Positions 23,429 to 34,534 of a stretch of 64,000 nt of DNA are shown piece by piece. Numbering within the stretch: the stretch's first letter is position 1; each line of letters opens with the position of its first letter. Location of the stretch: positions 114,820,267 to 114,884,266 of the forward strand of contig OY282605.1 in NCBI GenBank assembly GCA_958298945.1, given 5' to 3'. The notes under the pieces were generated by a model. It searched no databases, was not told the DNA's origin, and worked only from the letters and a program-made list of their open reading frames with translations. The stretch is from Atherix ibis (lineage: Eukaryota > Arthropoda > Insecta > Diptera > Athericidae). Both the position numbers and the translations under genes were made by a program.

Positions 23429-24448
23429 TTAATATTTAATGGGGTAGCCTTTATTTTTGATTACCGATGCACACCTTCTGGGCATCGAACCAATTAAATT
23501 AGCAATAATTGTAGTGGGCATATTTTCCCATGCTATTTTTAACTGATCAAATAGAGTGTCCTTCTTTCCTGAAGAAGGACACTCTAGATCCCGTTTAATC
23601 CTTCGGTCTACAAGTTCCCATAGATTTTCTATGGGATTGAGATCTGGTGACTGTGCTGGCCACTTTAAAACATCAATTTTTTTCTCCTGAATCCATGTTT
23701 TAACGACTTTTGCAGTATGCTTTGGATCGTTGTCATGTTGAAATCTCCACTTTAGAGGCATTTCATCATCAGCATAAGGCAGCATAACATTTTCTAGTAT
23801 GTTTTTGTAGCCGTATCGGTCCATTATTCCATTGACTCTATGAATCGGACCAACTCCTTGCCCGGAAAAACATCCCCAAACCATAATGTTTCCGCCACCA
23901 TGTTTTACTGTGCCTTTCAAAAACTTTGAATTGAGTCGCTGTCCTTTTGGCCTCCGCACTCGTTGATTTCCGTCCGATCCCTTCAAATTAAATTTGGATT
24001 CGTCAGAAAATAAAACTGTTCTCCATTTTGAAATGGGCCAGTCAATATGTTCCGTCGCAAATTGAAGCCTCGCCTTCCTATTTTTGGCACTAATAAAGGG
24101 CTTTTTGGCAATTCGGTATGCACACAATCCATTGTCTACAGCACGCCTTTGGATTGACCGGACAGATAAATTCAAGTCTAAATTTTCTTGAATTTGTCTT
24201 GCTGATAAAAATGGATCAATTTTCAACATCCTAATTATGCCATTGTCCTGCCGTTTTGAAGATTTCCTTGGCCTCCCACTGTTATGAATTGTTTTCACCG
24301 AACCAGCCGACCGATAACGGGTTATCCACCGTGATATAACGGAATGACAAATGCCATATTTTTTAGCAATAGTTCCGACACTATCACCACCTTTGAAATT
24401 GTCTATTATTTTTTCCTTAAATGCATCAGGATATTTATTTCTGGCCAT
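23429..24448 (-). CDS. Tc1-family DD34E transposase, intact
   Basis: 339 codons, the normal length for Tc1 transposases (about 340), with no stop or frameshift. The N-terminus is a paired-type DNA-binding domain of two helix-turn-helix motifs (residues about 8-45 and 70-115) separated by a GRPRK box (58-62). The catalytic core has Asp149 (LFSDES), a glycine-rich block (KHGGGNIMVWGCFS, 182-195), Asp239 (FQHDNDPKH) and Glu274 (SPDLNPIENLWE); 34 residues separate the last two, so DD34E. It would bind the inverted repeats and cut and paste the element at TA. All catalytic residues are present, so it could still be functional. The start is the ATG at 24446-24448, before MARNKYPDAFKE. Confidence 0.92.
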   Translation of the reverse strand: MARNKYPDAFKEKIIDNFKGGDSVGTIAKKYGICHSVISRWITRYRSAGSVKTIHNSGRPRKSSKRQDNGIIRMLKIDPFLSARQIQENLDLNLSVRSIQRRAVDNGLCAYRIAKKPFISAKNRKARLQFATEHIDWPISKWRTVLFSDESKFNLKGSDGNQRVRRPKGQRLNSKFLKGTVKHGGGNIMVWGCFSGQGVGPIHRVNGIMDRYGYKNILENVMLPYADDEMPLKWRFQHDNDPKHTAKVVKTWIQEKKIDVLKWPAQSPDLNPIENLWELVDRRIKRDLECPSSGKKDTLFDQLKIAWENMPTTIIANLIGSMPRRCASVIKNKGYPIKY

Positions 24449-24648
24449 GTTAATAAAATAATAATTCGATGAGCAAAATAATCAACTGTCTTACTTTAAA
24501 AACTGCAATAGAATGAACTATCGATACTGTCAGACAGTTTTTTTTCAATTTTATATTGTGTTCGAACAGTAAGAATTAAATTTAGAACCGTTAAATATCA
24601 TTTCAGCTATAGCTAATACCTAACAATGTAAAACAATAACAAATTCTG

Positions 24649-24732
24649 CACATGGTGCTTTAGTTTTGCCGCAGTCTATTCTTTATACGTTGTTAATAAT
24701 CTTGTTATATTTTGTTGTTGTTAATAAATATT
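24649..24732 (-). repeat. Right inverted repeat of the Tc1 element
   Basis: Pairs with 23307-23390 with about two differences. Confidence 0.85.
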
Positions 24733-24850
24733 TTTTTTTTTATTTATAATAAATGACGTTTTTCTATAAAAAAAAACACAAAATGTGTACACATTCAATA
24801 AAAAATATCAATTTAATAGAAGAAGAGAAAATGAAATGCAAGCAAAATAA

Positions 24851-24881
24851 CCTCCGTGCTTTAGTTATGTCCGACACTGTA
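24851..24881 (-). repeat. Outer right terminus of the Tc1 element
   Basis: On the minus strand TA then CAGTGTCGGACATAACT, followed by AAAGCACGGAGG. The CAGT start next to TA is typical of Tc1 ends. No partner was found left of 23301. Confidence 0.7.
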
Positions 24882-26320
24882 TATAGATTACTAAATAATT
24901 TAAATCTATGATCATAATTAAAAATTATATATTTTTAACATTGGAACTTGTTTTTAAAGAAGTTTTATTTTTGAATTAATATTTTTGAATTCAGAGCGCA
25001 AATTAAGCTAGAACTTTCGAGCAAAGCTTGATTTGTCGACTGTTAAAACTCCGTATAATTATCTGTGCCCATAGTATACAAACGTACTAGATTTTGATGA
25101 CAGTTTAGTATACTCGTATATGGTGCTTAGAACAGTTAGGCATTAATTTCAAGTATTTATTTTTGGAACAAACTTATTCCAATGAAAATTCTTCCGATGT
25201 CTTCATTCTCTTGTAATTGAAAGCAAAATTAATTTATATTTCGTAAACATTTCAATTCTACTTACAGAAAAAAAAATAACAAAAATTTCACATTAAAAAA
25301 ATTTAATGAATTTAATATAAATATCAAAATGAAAAATGTGAATAAAATACAAAAAAAATAGAAGACGATTTTCAACTCTATTCTCTATAATGCACGACTT
25401 TCTTTATAATATTTTTCGATAAAATAATTTAAAACCAGCCACCGTTGGCTGAGCCGCATGAGAAATTGAGCCGAGAAATCCATGAAATGTTAGAAAATTC
25501 CGTGACTAGATTCAAGTACACGCAATCGAAAAACATTACGATTATGATGAAGACAGTACTCGTACAATACAGTACATGGCAATCCAGTGCAGTAAAAATA
25601 CAAGTACGAGTACAACAGTGCAGTTCAGTGCATCGGTGCAGTTTAGGCCACGAGTTGTAACATTTTGCACCTCGACTTTTTTTCATCAACTCCTTCGTCC
25701 ATCATCTGCATTTATTTTACAATTTCAATTCGATATTATTATGTATGTTAAAATATTTTAGTAAGTTGCAAAAGATTTTCCACAGTTTTCATTTTATTTT
25801 ACATAGATTTATTTATTTATTTATTTAGGTTCATCAGCATGAGAAAATTTTGCAATATTTCTGGTTGTTGGTTTTTAGATGTTTCTCTGCTGTCGTTTGG
25901 TTGCATGCGCTTCTCAACCAGACAAAGTGCATAACAAATCTTTTAACGTGAAGAATTTATCAGATATTTGCTTGTTAAATCAAGCAAAATAACAATAATA
26001 ATTGAAGCAAGACCATTATTACTTTGGAAAGAAAATATGAAAAACTCCATATTTATTTATAAATATATTAGAAAACTTTAGATAGTATTTATGATTATTC
26101 TGTTCATTCTCTGATAAATATCGATTGATAATGAAGTGACGATTTTGTTTATAATATTTCAGTAGAATTTTTACAAATATCAAATTTGGTTTTAGATGTT
26201 TTTTTTATGACCATCAGTTTTAAATTGTAATTAATAGTTAAATAGTAAATAATAGTAAAATTTTATTAATTTTTTAATATTTTTATATTTATTTTGTAGA
26301 AAATGGAAATAATCCAAAAA
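24882..26320. other. No gene recognised
   Basis: AT-rich. The 25440-25760 segment is less AT-rich and has overlapping short frames on both strands, rich in 'cagtac/gtgcag' words, but no domain is visible. Confidence 0.4.
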
Positions 26321-26578
26321 GATTTATCCAATTTGCACTTTTAGAAAGAAAAATTTAATAAAATACATTTTTAATTCAGGTTTTATTTAAATTTTTATAA
26401 AATTATAATGCTTAAATTTTGCCATTATATATAAGATATAAAATTATTTGATATATATTTTGACATATTACTTAGTTATTACCTAACGTTCTTAAGTTTA
26501 AAAAAGCTAAGGAAAAGTCCGACGACGACGTCAAATCGCACGATCTTGGAAGCCAATTGACATCACCAAATTTTGTTA

Positions 26579-27433
26579 TACGAGGTCTGTGTAAAAATTA
26601 TCATGAATTTTGAATTTCCGCGGGTTACGTATATTCGATTATCGATTTTTTTTGTGACGTTATGTTGGTGCTCATGTTTCTCATTTATGCCAATAAGTTC
26701 GGCCATTTTGAATGTTCACTTAATTTTTGACAACTGCTTTGCTTGCACGTGTTTTTGCTCGTCTTTGATTTTTGCCCATTCCAAAAAATGTATCAAAGAA
26801 TCTGTATCAAATTTTGTGTGAAAAACAAAATTAATTGCGCGGACGCATTCCGAATGTTGACTATGGAATATGGTGAAGCTATCTTGGACTGAAGCAATGA
26901 TTATCAGTGGTACAAAATGTTCTCAGAGGGCCGAGAAGATGTGAACGACGAAAAGCGTGCCGGACTGTTTTGTTTACAGTTTTCTTCGATTGCCACAGGG
27001 TAGAACGGTCAATAAGGAATATTACCTGCAAGTTATGCGCAAGTTGCGCAAAGCAATCTGCCAGAAGCGCCCGGATTTGTGGAAGAACACAAATTGCCTT
27101 TTGCCATTTTTGGCCAAAAATAACACACTAATAATAACGCAGCCACCGTATTCCCCAGATCTGGTCCCCTGTAACTTTTTTTTGTTCCCGAAACTGAAGA
27201 GCCTCATGAAAGGACGACGCTACGCTACGATTGAAGAGATAAAGACGGCATCGAAGGAAGAGCTGTACAAGATCACAAAAAATGATTTTTCGAAGTGCTT
27301 CGAGGATTGGAAAAAACATTGGCACAAGTAATGGTGGGGATTACTTTGAAGGGGACAAAATAGATATTCATGAATAAATAAAAATTTTTTGAAAAAACAC
27401 AAAATTCGCGATACTTTTTGAACAGACCTCGTA
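26579..27433 (+). mobile_element. Mariner V2, internally deleted
   Basis: Both termini are well kept: TA then CGAGGTCTGTG at 26579 and the inverted AGTATCGCGAATTTTG-type end with GAACAGACCTCG then TA, finishing at 27433. The element is 855 bp; the long form V3 is 1246 bp. One deletion removes the second half of the HTH domain and the first catalytic region; another removes the second catalytic region. Confidence 0.85.
26788..27331 (+). pseudogene. Mariner transposase remnant of V2
   Basis: V2 keeps the ATG at 26788 that is lost in V3, followed by QRICIKFCVKNKINCADAFR, then a premature stop (TGA where the family has LDRSN). Downstream, 26957-27331 is open and encodes LPQGRTVNKEYYLQVMRKLR, PPYSPDLVPCNFFLFPKLK and ATIEEIKTASKEEL up to the end FEDWKKHWHK. 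The second catalytic motif (HHDNAPAH) is deleted and the third Asp is Asn (PCNFF). It is dead as an enzyme. Confidence 0.8.
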
Positions 27434-27446
27434 GTCCAAATTTGTT

Positions 27447-27481
27447 TGCTTTCTTATGAGAACTTTTCTCATAAGAAAGCA
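27447..27481. repeat. Perfect 16-bp hairpin beside V2
   Basis: Arms 27447-27462 and 27466-27481 are exact inverted repeats with a 3-nt loop, 13 bp outside the right end of mariner V2. Confidence 0.9.
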
Positions 27482-28355
27482 ATAATTTGTTATATATAGT
27501 CCAAATTAAACTCTTCAAATTCAGATCAAGAAAATTGAGCTCAGAAATTCCAGTAACGGTTTATCCTTTTTAATTTCAGACAAAAATACATATCAAACTG
27601 ACATTTGCTGCGGATATAATAGTTTCTTTATAGTTACTTGTGGATTTTCAGAGCCTCATATACTGAAGAAAATTTTCTTCACAAAATCATCTTTCAAAGC
27701 CTATTGCACCAGCACAAATTTAATCCCTCTTTTCGTAATTAAATGATTTGTTTTTATAAACTTAAAAATATCGTAAAATAACAGATTTCCCCAATTACAA
27801 AAAAGTATAACACTTTAGTTATAATAAAAATATTTCTGATATTGTATAAAGAAAACATCTGTCATTGCGGTGGATAAACCTTACAAATGTTCTGTATTAA
27901 AAAAGAATCGTTTACTTTCTAAAAGTGTTAATAATAAATAAATATATAAATGTTCAAATTTAAAATTAAAATGAATAATAAATAGTACATTTTTAATAAT
28001 TTAAAATTTATTAAAAAAAAATAAAAATTATAAATAAACATGATGATTTTGCGTTAAAATTCATAATTCAATTTTGACTTTGATTTCTTCTTTGGTTGCA
28101 ATAACTTCCTGATTTTAGTAGTAATATTTTTATTTTCCAATGCCAAAAAAAAATATATTTCTACATTTTTTTTTGTTGGAAAAAGTAGGAAATTATAGGA
28201 ATACAATATCAATCATTTTAGATAGATTATAATATGAAAAAAAGAATATTTTCATTGGTGAAGGCTACTACTCTAACTAACTATACGGTGCGGCGATCTT
28301 GAATTTTTAAATTAAGTTTGAATGCTCGTATTTAGGTTTTTTTCTTGTAGGAGGA

Positions 28356-28377
28356 GGGGTGGGGGAGTGGGGAGGGG
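28356..28377 (+). other. G-quadruplex-type G-rich tract
   Basis: Four G runs (4, 5, 4 and 4) separated by loops of 1, 3 and 1 nt in otherwise AT-rich DNA, fitting the canonical intramolecular quadruplex pattern. Confidence 0.7.
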
Positions 28378-30000
28378 TAATAGATAAATAAAGATAAATT
28401 ACCAATTTAACTCGTAAATAATAATTTCATTCTAAAGACTATGTTATGAATTTTCAATAAAGCCGGTTTGTTTAAATATAGAGAAGAGTATTTTTCTCTT
28501 TATAATTATACGCAGAAGTTAATAAAAGTGTCGAACTACTCCATTTTTTGTTTTTGTTTTTTTTTTGCTAAGTAGAAGATCCAAATATATTTGTTTTTTT
28601 ATTTTTTTTGGAGATGATATACGATTTGTGTCAATAGTAGCTATTTAAATAAAGTAGATATATTATCATGAGAAGAAAATAATAGTATATGTTTAAATTA
28701 CGTTCCATCATAGGCTTTTTATAATACTTTTTTTTTTTTTGAAGCTTACCAATAGTTATATGCTTTTTAATATATATTATAATAACTGTACGAATTTATG
28801 CGATTTTCAATTTACGAGAAATAGTCGACTGTGCAACAAAACCTTGGGTGCGAAAATATTCATTTTCTTCTGTTAAATTTTGTATTTTACGGAACTAAGT
28901 CCCGCATTTGGTGTGAATCGATTGTAATCAATCATTTTCCGATGGGCATTTACTGTCCTAGGAAATAATAATGGCGAGAAAAATGTGAACCTTTTTAGAA
29001 AGAGAAAAATGACAAATGGCCATGGGAATATTTGAACAGGAATCAATTAATCTATCATTGATCATAGTTCATATTGGGGTGATTATTAGTGATATTGAGT
29101 AGCTAAATAGAATCAGTAAGTTTGGTAAAAATTTGATTTGAAAATAGATTTAGTTGTTTGGAAATTTCCAATTGCAGAAAATCGACGCTCTATGATGTCT
29201 AATCAGTGTAAATAATCTCACAAAGGGTTCAGCTTTACCTACAAACGAAGTATTATATAAAGATAAGCTAAGCAAATATAAGCTCTCTTTACCCACGTAA
29301 AGACCTTTCTACCAAATCGGAAGCATTTACGACCATAACCACGAAACCCCTAAGGCTGTAGTACCTGTGCAATATGCGCCTGTGTTGTACATGGGAGATC
29401 TGCACTCAGCCAGATTGCGTGAAGGTGCACTTTTCGTGTTGCTTATTGCCAGGCCAATTGATTGATTTATTTGCCAGTGATTAATGGCTTAATTCAATTC
29501 ACTATTAAGTGCCTTGTTGTTATAGTCGCAATTCTGAATAAATGATGTCCGTCTTGACACAGCAGATCAATACAACGCCTACTATCCCAGATTAATCCCT
29601 TGCGGAAATTTAAACAAAACCAAAACTAACAACTGCCCTAACCTAAAAATCCAAACAGTCTAGGTGGCATACTCTTCCGAATGGAGGTATTATTTCGCAC
29701 CGTACTGGAAGGCATTGAAATATTCTATTGCCATTTAGAAATAATGTGGGCAGATAAAGTGCCTGTTGCATACCTGTTGGGGTTGTGTACTCTTGGTGAT
29801 TTGCATGTTGTGAGTTATGCATTCGTAATGTGATCTTTACAAAGCACTTCATGACTTATAGCGATTACCCAACAGTTATTGTTGGAAATCTAAAATAGAC
29901 GACATGCGGCCAGCTGCCATCATGCAAAGATCGCAAAGGATCATTGTGTAGGCTGTCGTCCAAGCTTTGGGTGGCCAGCAATATTAGGACAATAATACGA

Positions 30001-30040
30001 GAGAGATCATCGCTTATACATAATTGCTCGATGATCTCTC
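30001..30040. repeat. Perfect 12-bp inverted repeat
   Basis: GAGAGATCATCG at 30001-30012 pairs with its exact complement at 30029-30040; the loop is 16 nt. No associated element was seen. Confidence 0.85.
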
Positions 30041-31495
30041 CTATACCAAAATGATGTTGTTAATCGATTGCAGTCACATAAATTACCATCGAACTTATAC
30101 AAAATCGGAGATCAAACTAGTTTTTTTTTCTTAAATAACACGGTAGGAAATAAAATCTGGTCCCACAAGTACTAATAACCACCTGTCAATAAGAATAATC
30201 ACCAAAAAAAAACCAAAGATTACACTCTATGACTGGTGTGTACTATCACTGAACGCGTAAGTGATTTTCACATGATTATTTTATCGCATTTAAACAACAA
30301 ATATTCCAGCGTGTTAGTTTCTGTCAAATCAAATAATAATAAATATTTGAAAGCAAAATTTACTGCCATTGCTATAACGAGTACATGTCGAATCTTCTCT
30401 ACCAACGTTCTAATACAAAAAAAAAATACTACCAATGTTTATTTGGACAATATTAACTCAGTCCTCGTATCTCCAAACGGCAGGAAGCTTTTGCCTAGAC
30501 TCTTCACTAAATCGATAGTCGTCTGGCTGATGGTGTGGAAAACAAATTTTTCCAAACATCTATTATCAAGCAATAAGTACCACACACGGAGCACGACTAC
30601 GCCACAGGTGCACTTGGTAGTTACCTGAGGATCTTCCCATTTCATAAATCGTTGAAGATGCTTTTGCTTTAGTACCCGTCTATCTATGAGGTGCATGCTT
30701 CGAATAAGTCTAACTGCAAGTACAGTACAGATTGGCGAAAAGAAAAAACGGCACATGACAACTTTTCTCCTCTCAATAGGAGTAAATCAGAATCATTGGC
30801 AAGAAACTTTCTGCGCTTGGATTTTAGGACGCAATAGTTTGCATCTAATCCGTAAAGAGCATGTCAAAATAAAACTATAGCAGTCAGCAGTTGGATACGT
30901 TAGGGCATGGATCGATACTATACATATGCATCCATAGTTGTAATCGGTAATCTCTCCTGAATGGACCTATATAAGAGTATGTAGTGAGTTTAGCGATCGA
31001 AACCCGTACGCTTACTGGGGGTTGGCAAGGGCACAAAATGCAGAAAGACCGTTTTGTTCGCGTGAGGCGGGTGCTGGCAATCCCAATTGAAATCGTACGT
31101 AATTGCAATTACAGCGGTAAAGGCAACAATGTGAAAAATTCAAAATTTTAATTAATTCCATTTTGTGCACGACCTCGACCTCTCCGGCCGTTTGTTATAG
31201 AAACATTGATATTCGCGATTTGAATGCGGGCGAAGACGATACACCGAACCGAATGCGAAAAACTGCAATGAAAATTTTAGTTGCAGTTACTTCATAGTAT
31301 CTGCCACGCCATCTATTATTCATTGCATATACACAACTGATAATAAGTGTTAATGATTTTCGTTTTGTTCCTTCGAAGCCAGAACAGTTGTTCGCGTTCA
31401 TCACAGTCATCATCGCCATCGCCAGCCATTATCACCATCAGTATCGCCACCGTGCCATTATTATGGTTGTTGTCGTGGCTTAGTTTTTCGCCATC

Positions 31496-31516
31496 ATGAA
31501 TTGGGCTTCGAATAAG
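31496..31516 (+). other. Candidate first coding exon (very short)
   Basis: An ATG at 31496 begins a seven-codon stretch (MNWASNK) ending at a plausible donor, AAG then GTAAAA. The upstream 100 bp is rich in CATCATCGCC-like trinucleotides, unlike the surrounding DNA, and could be 5' UTR. The start context is not strong. This is suggestion, not evidence of a gene. Confidence 0.15.
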
Positions 31517-32505
31517 GTAAAATACAAATTCCGACTGGTTGAATAATAATCACAGCAAGGTGCACGTTTCTTCTGTGTCGGTATTTCTTCCTCTGTGTTC
31601 CTGTGATTTATGTTCAAAAACATTTCCTATGCGTGCTCATAATGCACGTTCATCTAACTGCGGCAAATCCATCGAAAAAATCTTCCTCTTCAATATTGGA
31701 TTTATGCTATGTATCTCCAGTCATATATAAATATACATAAAATTTTCTAATACACTCTTTTACCTATAATTATAATAATATTTATAAACGTGATCATATT
31801 TATTAATCAATATATGTCAGAGAATATTGCTTCGCGTCGGCAATAAAATCAGATTGATGGTGAAACGCAGACTATTCTTCGAATGGTAGAAATTAAAATG
31901 CCATAAAATCTCAAACGGATTGACGAGAACCGAACGCATGTTTCAGTCTGTATGCACATTAATAAGAATAAAATAGATTTGGTTGATTTTAAATGCAAAT
32001 AAATAGAAATTGCTTTAAAAAAAAACAATATTTACAGATGCTTGCAATAAAATTTTCTTAGTTTACTTAAACTTCCCGTTGTGATCATAAAAATTCATCC
32101 AAAATAAATATCATTAAACAATTAGATTTATATTATAACACTGGAAGCGGAAAATTCAAATATTGTCTCATAAATTCCCTAATAAAAACTTGCAAATTAT
32201 GATTATTCATAAATCTTATTGGTGCATCCTTATTTGGAAAATTCAATGTTGGTTTTACTCTTATGGAAATTATTGCATAAAATATTCAGCTTTATTTTGT
32301 ACTTCAAAGTTTAGTTTTGTCGTCATTAAACAATTTCCAAATAATTTAAATTAATTTCTATAAATTATAAATTGACAACACTTTCTATATGATTATTTGG
32401 AAATATTATAATGCAATTTAAGAATTATGTAAGACATTGTTAAAAAATCAAAAAAAATTTATTTTAATCAAAAGCCAAAAGATTATCAATTTTTCATTTG
32501 ATACT

Positions 32506-33383
32506 GGATTATTCACTTTATAATTTCTAAAGTAAAGCCCTATTATTTAACTTTTTTTTAAAAAAATATTTACTATTTAAAATTATATTTGTATATTAGT
32601 AAAATAGATATTTTTTATTATAAAAAAGTTAACTATTAAAAAACAAAATGCACTAAAATTGTAAAAACTTTCTACAAAAGTGGTGAATTTAGTAGATAAT
32701 AAGGTTTTTTGTTGTTTTCGTATTAAATTTTCTTCAGCGATGAGGCTCATGTCTAAAAAAAACCACAAACTACTGTGGAAAAGCCATTGTATCTGCGAAA
32801 AATAACTGTCAGGTGTGAGGTGTGAATTTTTGTTTAAAGGTGTCATTATCTCTTTAAAAATGAAAAACGGAAGACCTAAAAGACTAAAATCTTTAAATTT
32901 TAATCAAAAAAATCTAAATGATAACCAATTTTGATTTTCATCTAAATTTAAAGAATTTTGTCTAGACAATGTACGGTTTTAATAAGACGATGCCACAAAT
33001 ATTTGATTTATTACGCCAAAAGTACCCAGAACGAGTGATTTCAAAATTGTTTGATGTCAATCGACTATTAAAATTGTACGATTTGACGTTGTTTATCTTT
33101 TCTTAAAAGACTTATTTTAATATATATAATCTTCAAATTTAAGAAAATTGGAAGATTTTAAGTAATGCCCAAATTACATTCCGAAATATGCAAAAAAATG
33201 TAATAAAAAATTACCTTAAAATAATCAAGCAGTGAAAAAATTTTATTACAGTTATTTAAAAAATTTATATTTTATATATAATGGCAAAATTTAAAAAATA
33301 TAATAAAATAAAATATAGTAAAATTTTAATTTAAAATATATTTTATTTAAGTTTACTTTTTAAAGTACACATTTTGGATAATC
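32506..33383 (+). mobile_element. Relic A6, old IS630-Tc1-mariner element
   Basis: Left end ggattattcactttataatt at 32506 and inverted right end near 33347-33383 ('tttactttttaaagtacac...ggata'). Plus-strand coding remnants occur in the correct order: FFSDEAHV (32720), VEKPLYLRKITVRC (32775-32815), FDVNRLLKLYDLTLF (33050-33095; family GDVNWPPRSCDLTPLDF) and VMPKLHSEICKKM (33165-33205; family VIxELQPEMCEKV). It is the best copy for seeing the overall domain order of the family; stops are frequent. Confidence 0.65.
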
Positions 33384-34534
33384 ATTTACTATCTTGAATA
33401 TATGTTAGAGAAATGAAAGTAATTCTTATTAATTTGGAGAGAAAAAGTTCAAATCTGTTATTTTTAAAAATATTATAAAAGTTTCCATTTATATAAATAA
33501 TACTAATAAAGTCTGAATATAATTTTGTATTTTAATTAAAATGTTTAAATCTAACAACATTGAATATACGAGAAAGGAATAAAAAGCTTTCGGAATGGCA
33601 GTTAAAACAAATTAATTTTTTTAAATTATATTTTATTATTCAATACAATTCCTTTTTAGTAGAATAGACTTTGTTCAAAATATCTAAAGTTTTTCGATCA
33701 CCCCTTTTGGGCTTTCTTTAAAATCTCAGAATAACTTTTGAGAGCGTCTATGGCCTTTTTATAATCCATTTGCAAATAGGAGTATTTTTAATTTCGAGTT
33801 AACAGTTCTTTAATTGGCGCATTCTCATTTATTAAACAATTTCATAATTGCTATATTTTAATTGTCAAAAACTTTTCATAGCATTGGTCAGTGGCAGTTA
33901 TCCCTTTTTAAAAGTTGTCAACTTGGAAAATTCATTTTAGATCCCATAAAAACGTTTGCTTTCTTAAGTCGTTTTGCGCTTGGAAAGCTCTCTATTTTCT
34001 TGGAAGACGATCTAAAAAATTGGTACCGTCCATGCTACGTCTGTGGTAATAAAATGCCTTTTAAAATCCATTGGATTTTTCGTAAATATTTCCAAGCCAA
34101 CGGCTGACGTTTGCACTTGAATGCATCGTGCGGAAAACTTTTTCAGACGCAAATCATTGTATAAGAAATTAAGCATCAGCTAATATGAACTTCTTGAATT
34201 AAACGCATCTTTATTTGCCAGCTCAAAAAATTCGTTTTTTACACGATTCTTGGTGTGATCTTCATTTCTTGTCACCCCTACTAAAAATCCGTGTTTCATT
34301 AGTTATGTGTATCGTGGCGCATCCAAATTTAGAAACTCATAAAATGATGGTGATGAGCCTCCAAATACACTTTCTAATCTGAATTTAATATCCACGGCAG
34401 TTTTTCCCTCCAAATAAATAAAATTGAACACCTGCTCTTTTTTCAATTTTTTTCCATTTTCAAAAATACGAGTAATCCTATCGATATTAATAACTGTCAA
34501 AATAAAATTGCATATGGCCGATGACTTTGACAGT
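33384..34534. other. No gene recognised
   Basis: AT-rich to about 33650, then mixed composition. Short frames at 33862-34107 (plus) and 34303-34500 (minus) have no recognisable domain. Confidence 0.4.

Larger units (their letters stand above)
23301..24881 (-). mobile_element. Tc1-family transposon with intact transposase
   Basis: The transposase gene (23429-24448) is enclosed by inverted repeats 23307-23390 and 24649-24732 (84 bp, about 2 mismatches). Outside the right repeat, at 24851-24879, lies a further terminus reading CAGTGTCGGACATAACT on the minus strand and adjoining a TA. Its 'AACTAAAGCAC' core repeats the core of the inner repeat, the IR/DR arrangement of many Tc1 elements. The matching outer terminus is not visible on the left, so the copy seems to have lost one end. 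Confidence 0.8.
26321..27730 (-). mobile_element. Relic A5 carrying a nested mariner
   Basis: The left end gatttatccaatttgcactt starts at 26321. At 26520-26570 the minus strand reads GDVNWLPRSCDLTS, matching GDVNWPPRSCDLTPLDFF, the third catalytic-Asp region of the A-type transposase. Mariner V2 (26579-27433) then interrupts it. After V2, 27560-27720 resembles the middle part of other A copies ('cagagcctcatata'). The right end could not be placed. Confidence 0.5.
27731..32505. other. Largely single-copy-looking DNA, no complete gene
   Basis: Nearly 5 kb without a recognised element. It includes a G-rich tract (28356-28377), a 12-bp perfect hairpin (30001-30040), and GC-richer sequence at 29250-31560 with overlapping frames on both strands (30236-30628 plus, 130 codons; 30439-30756 minus, 105 codons), neither of which I recognise. 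A possible short first exon is at 31496-31516. Confidence 0.4.

Noticed and set aside
30236..30756. Overlapping 130- and 105-codon frames on opposite strands
   Set aside because: Both strands are open over the same segment and neither resembles a known family, so neither can be supported.
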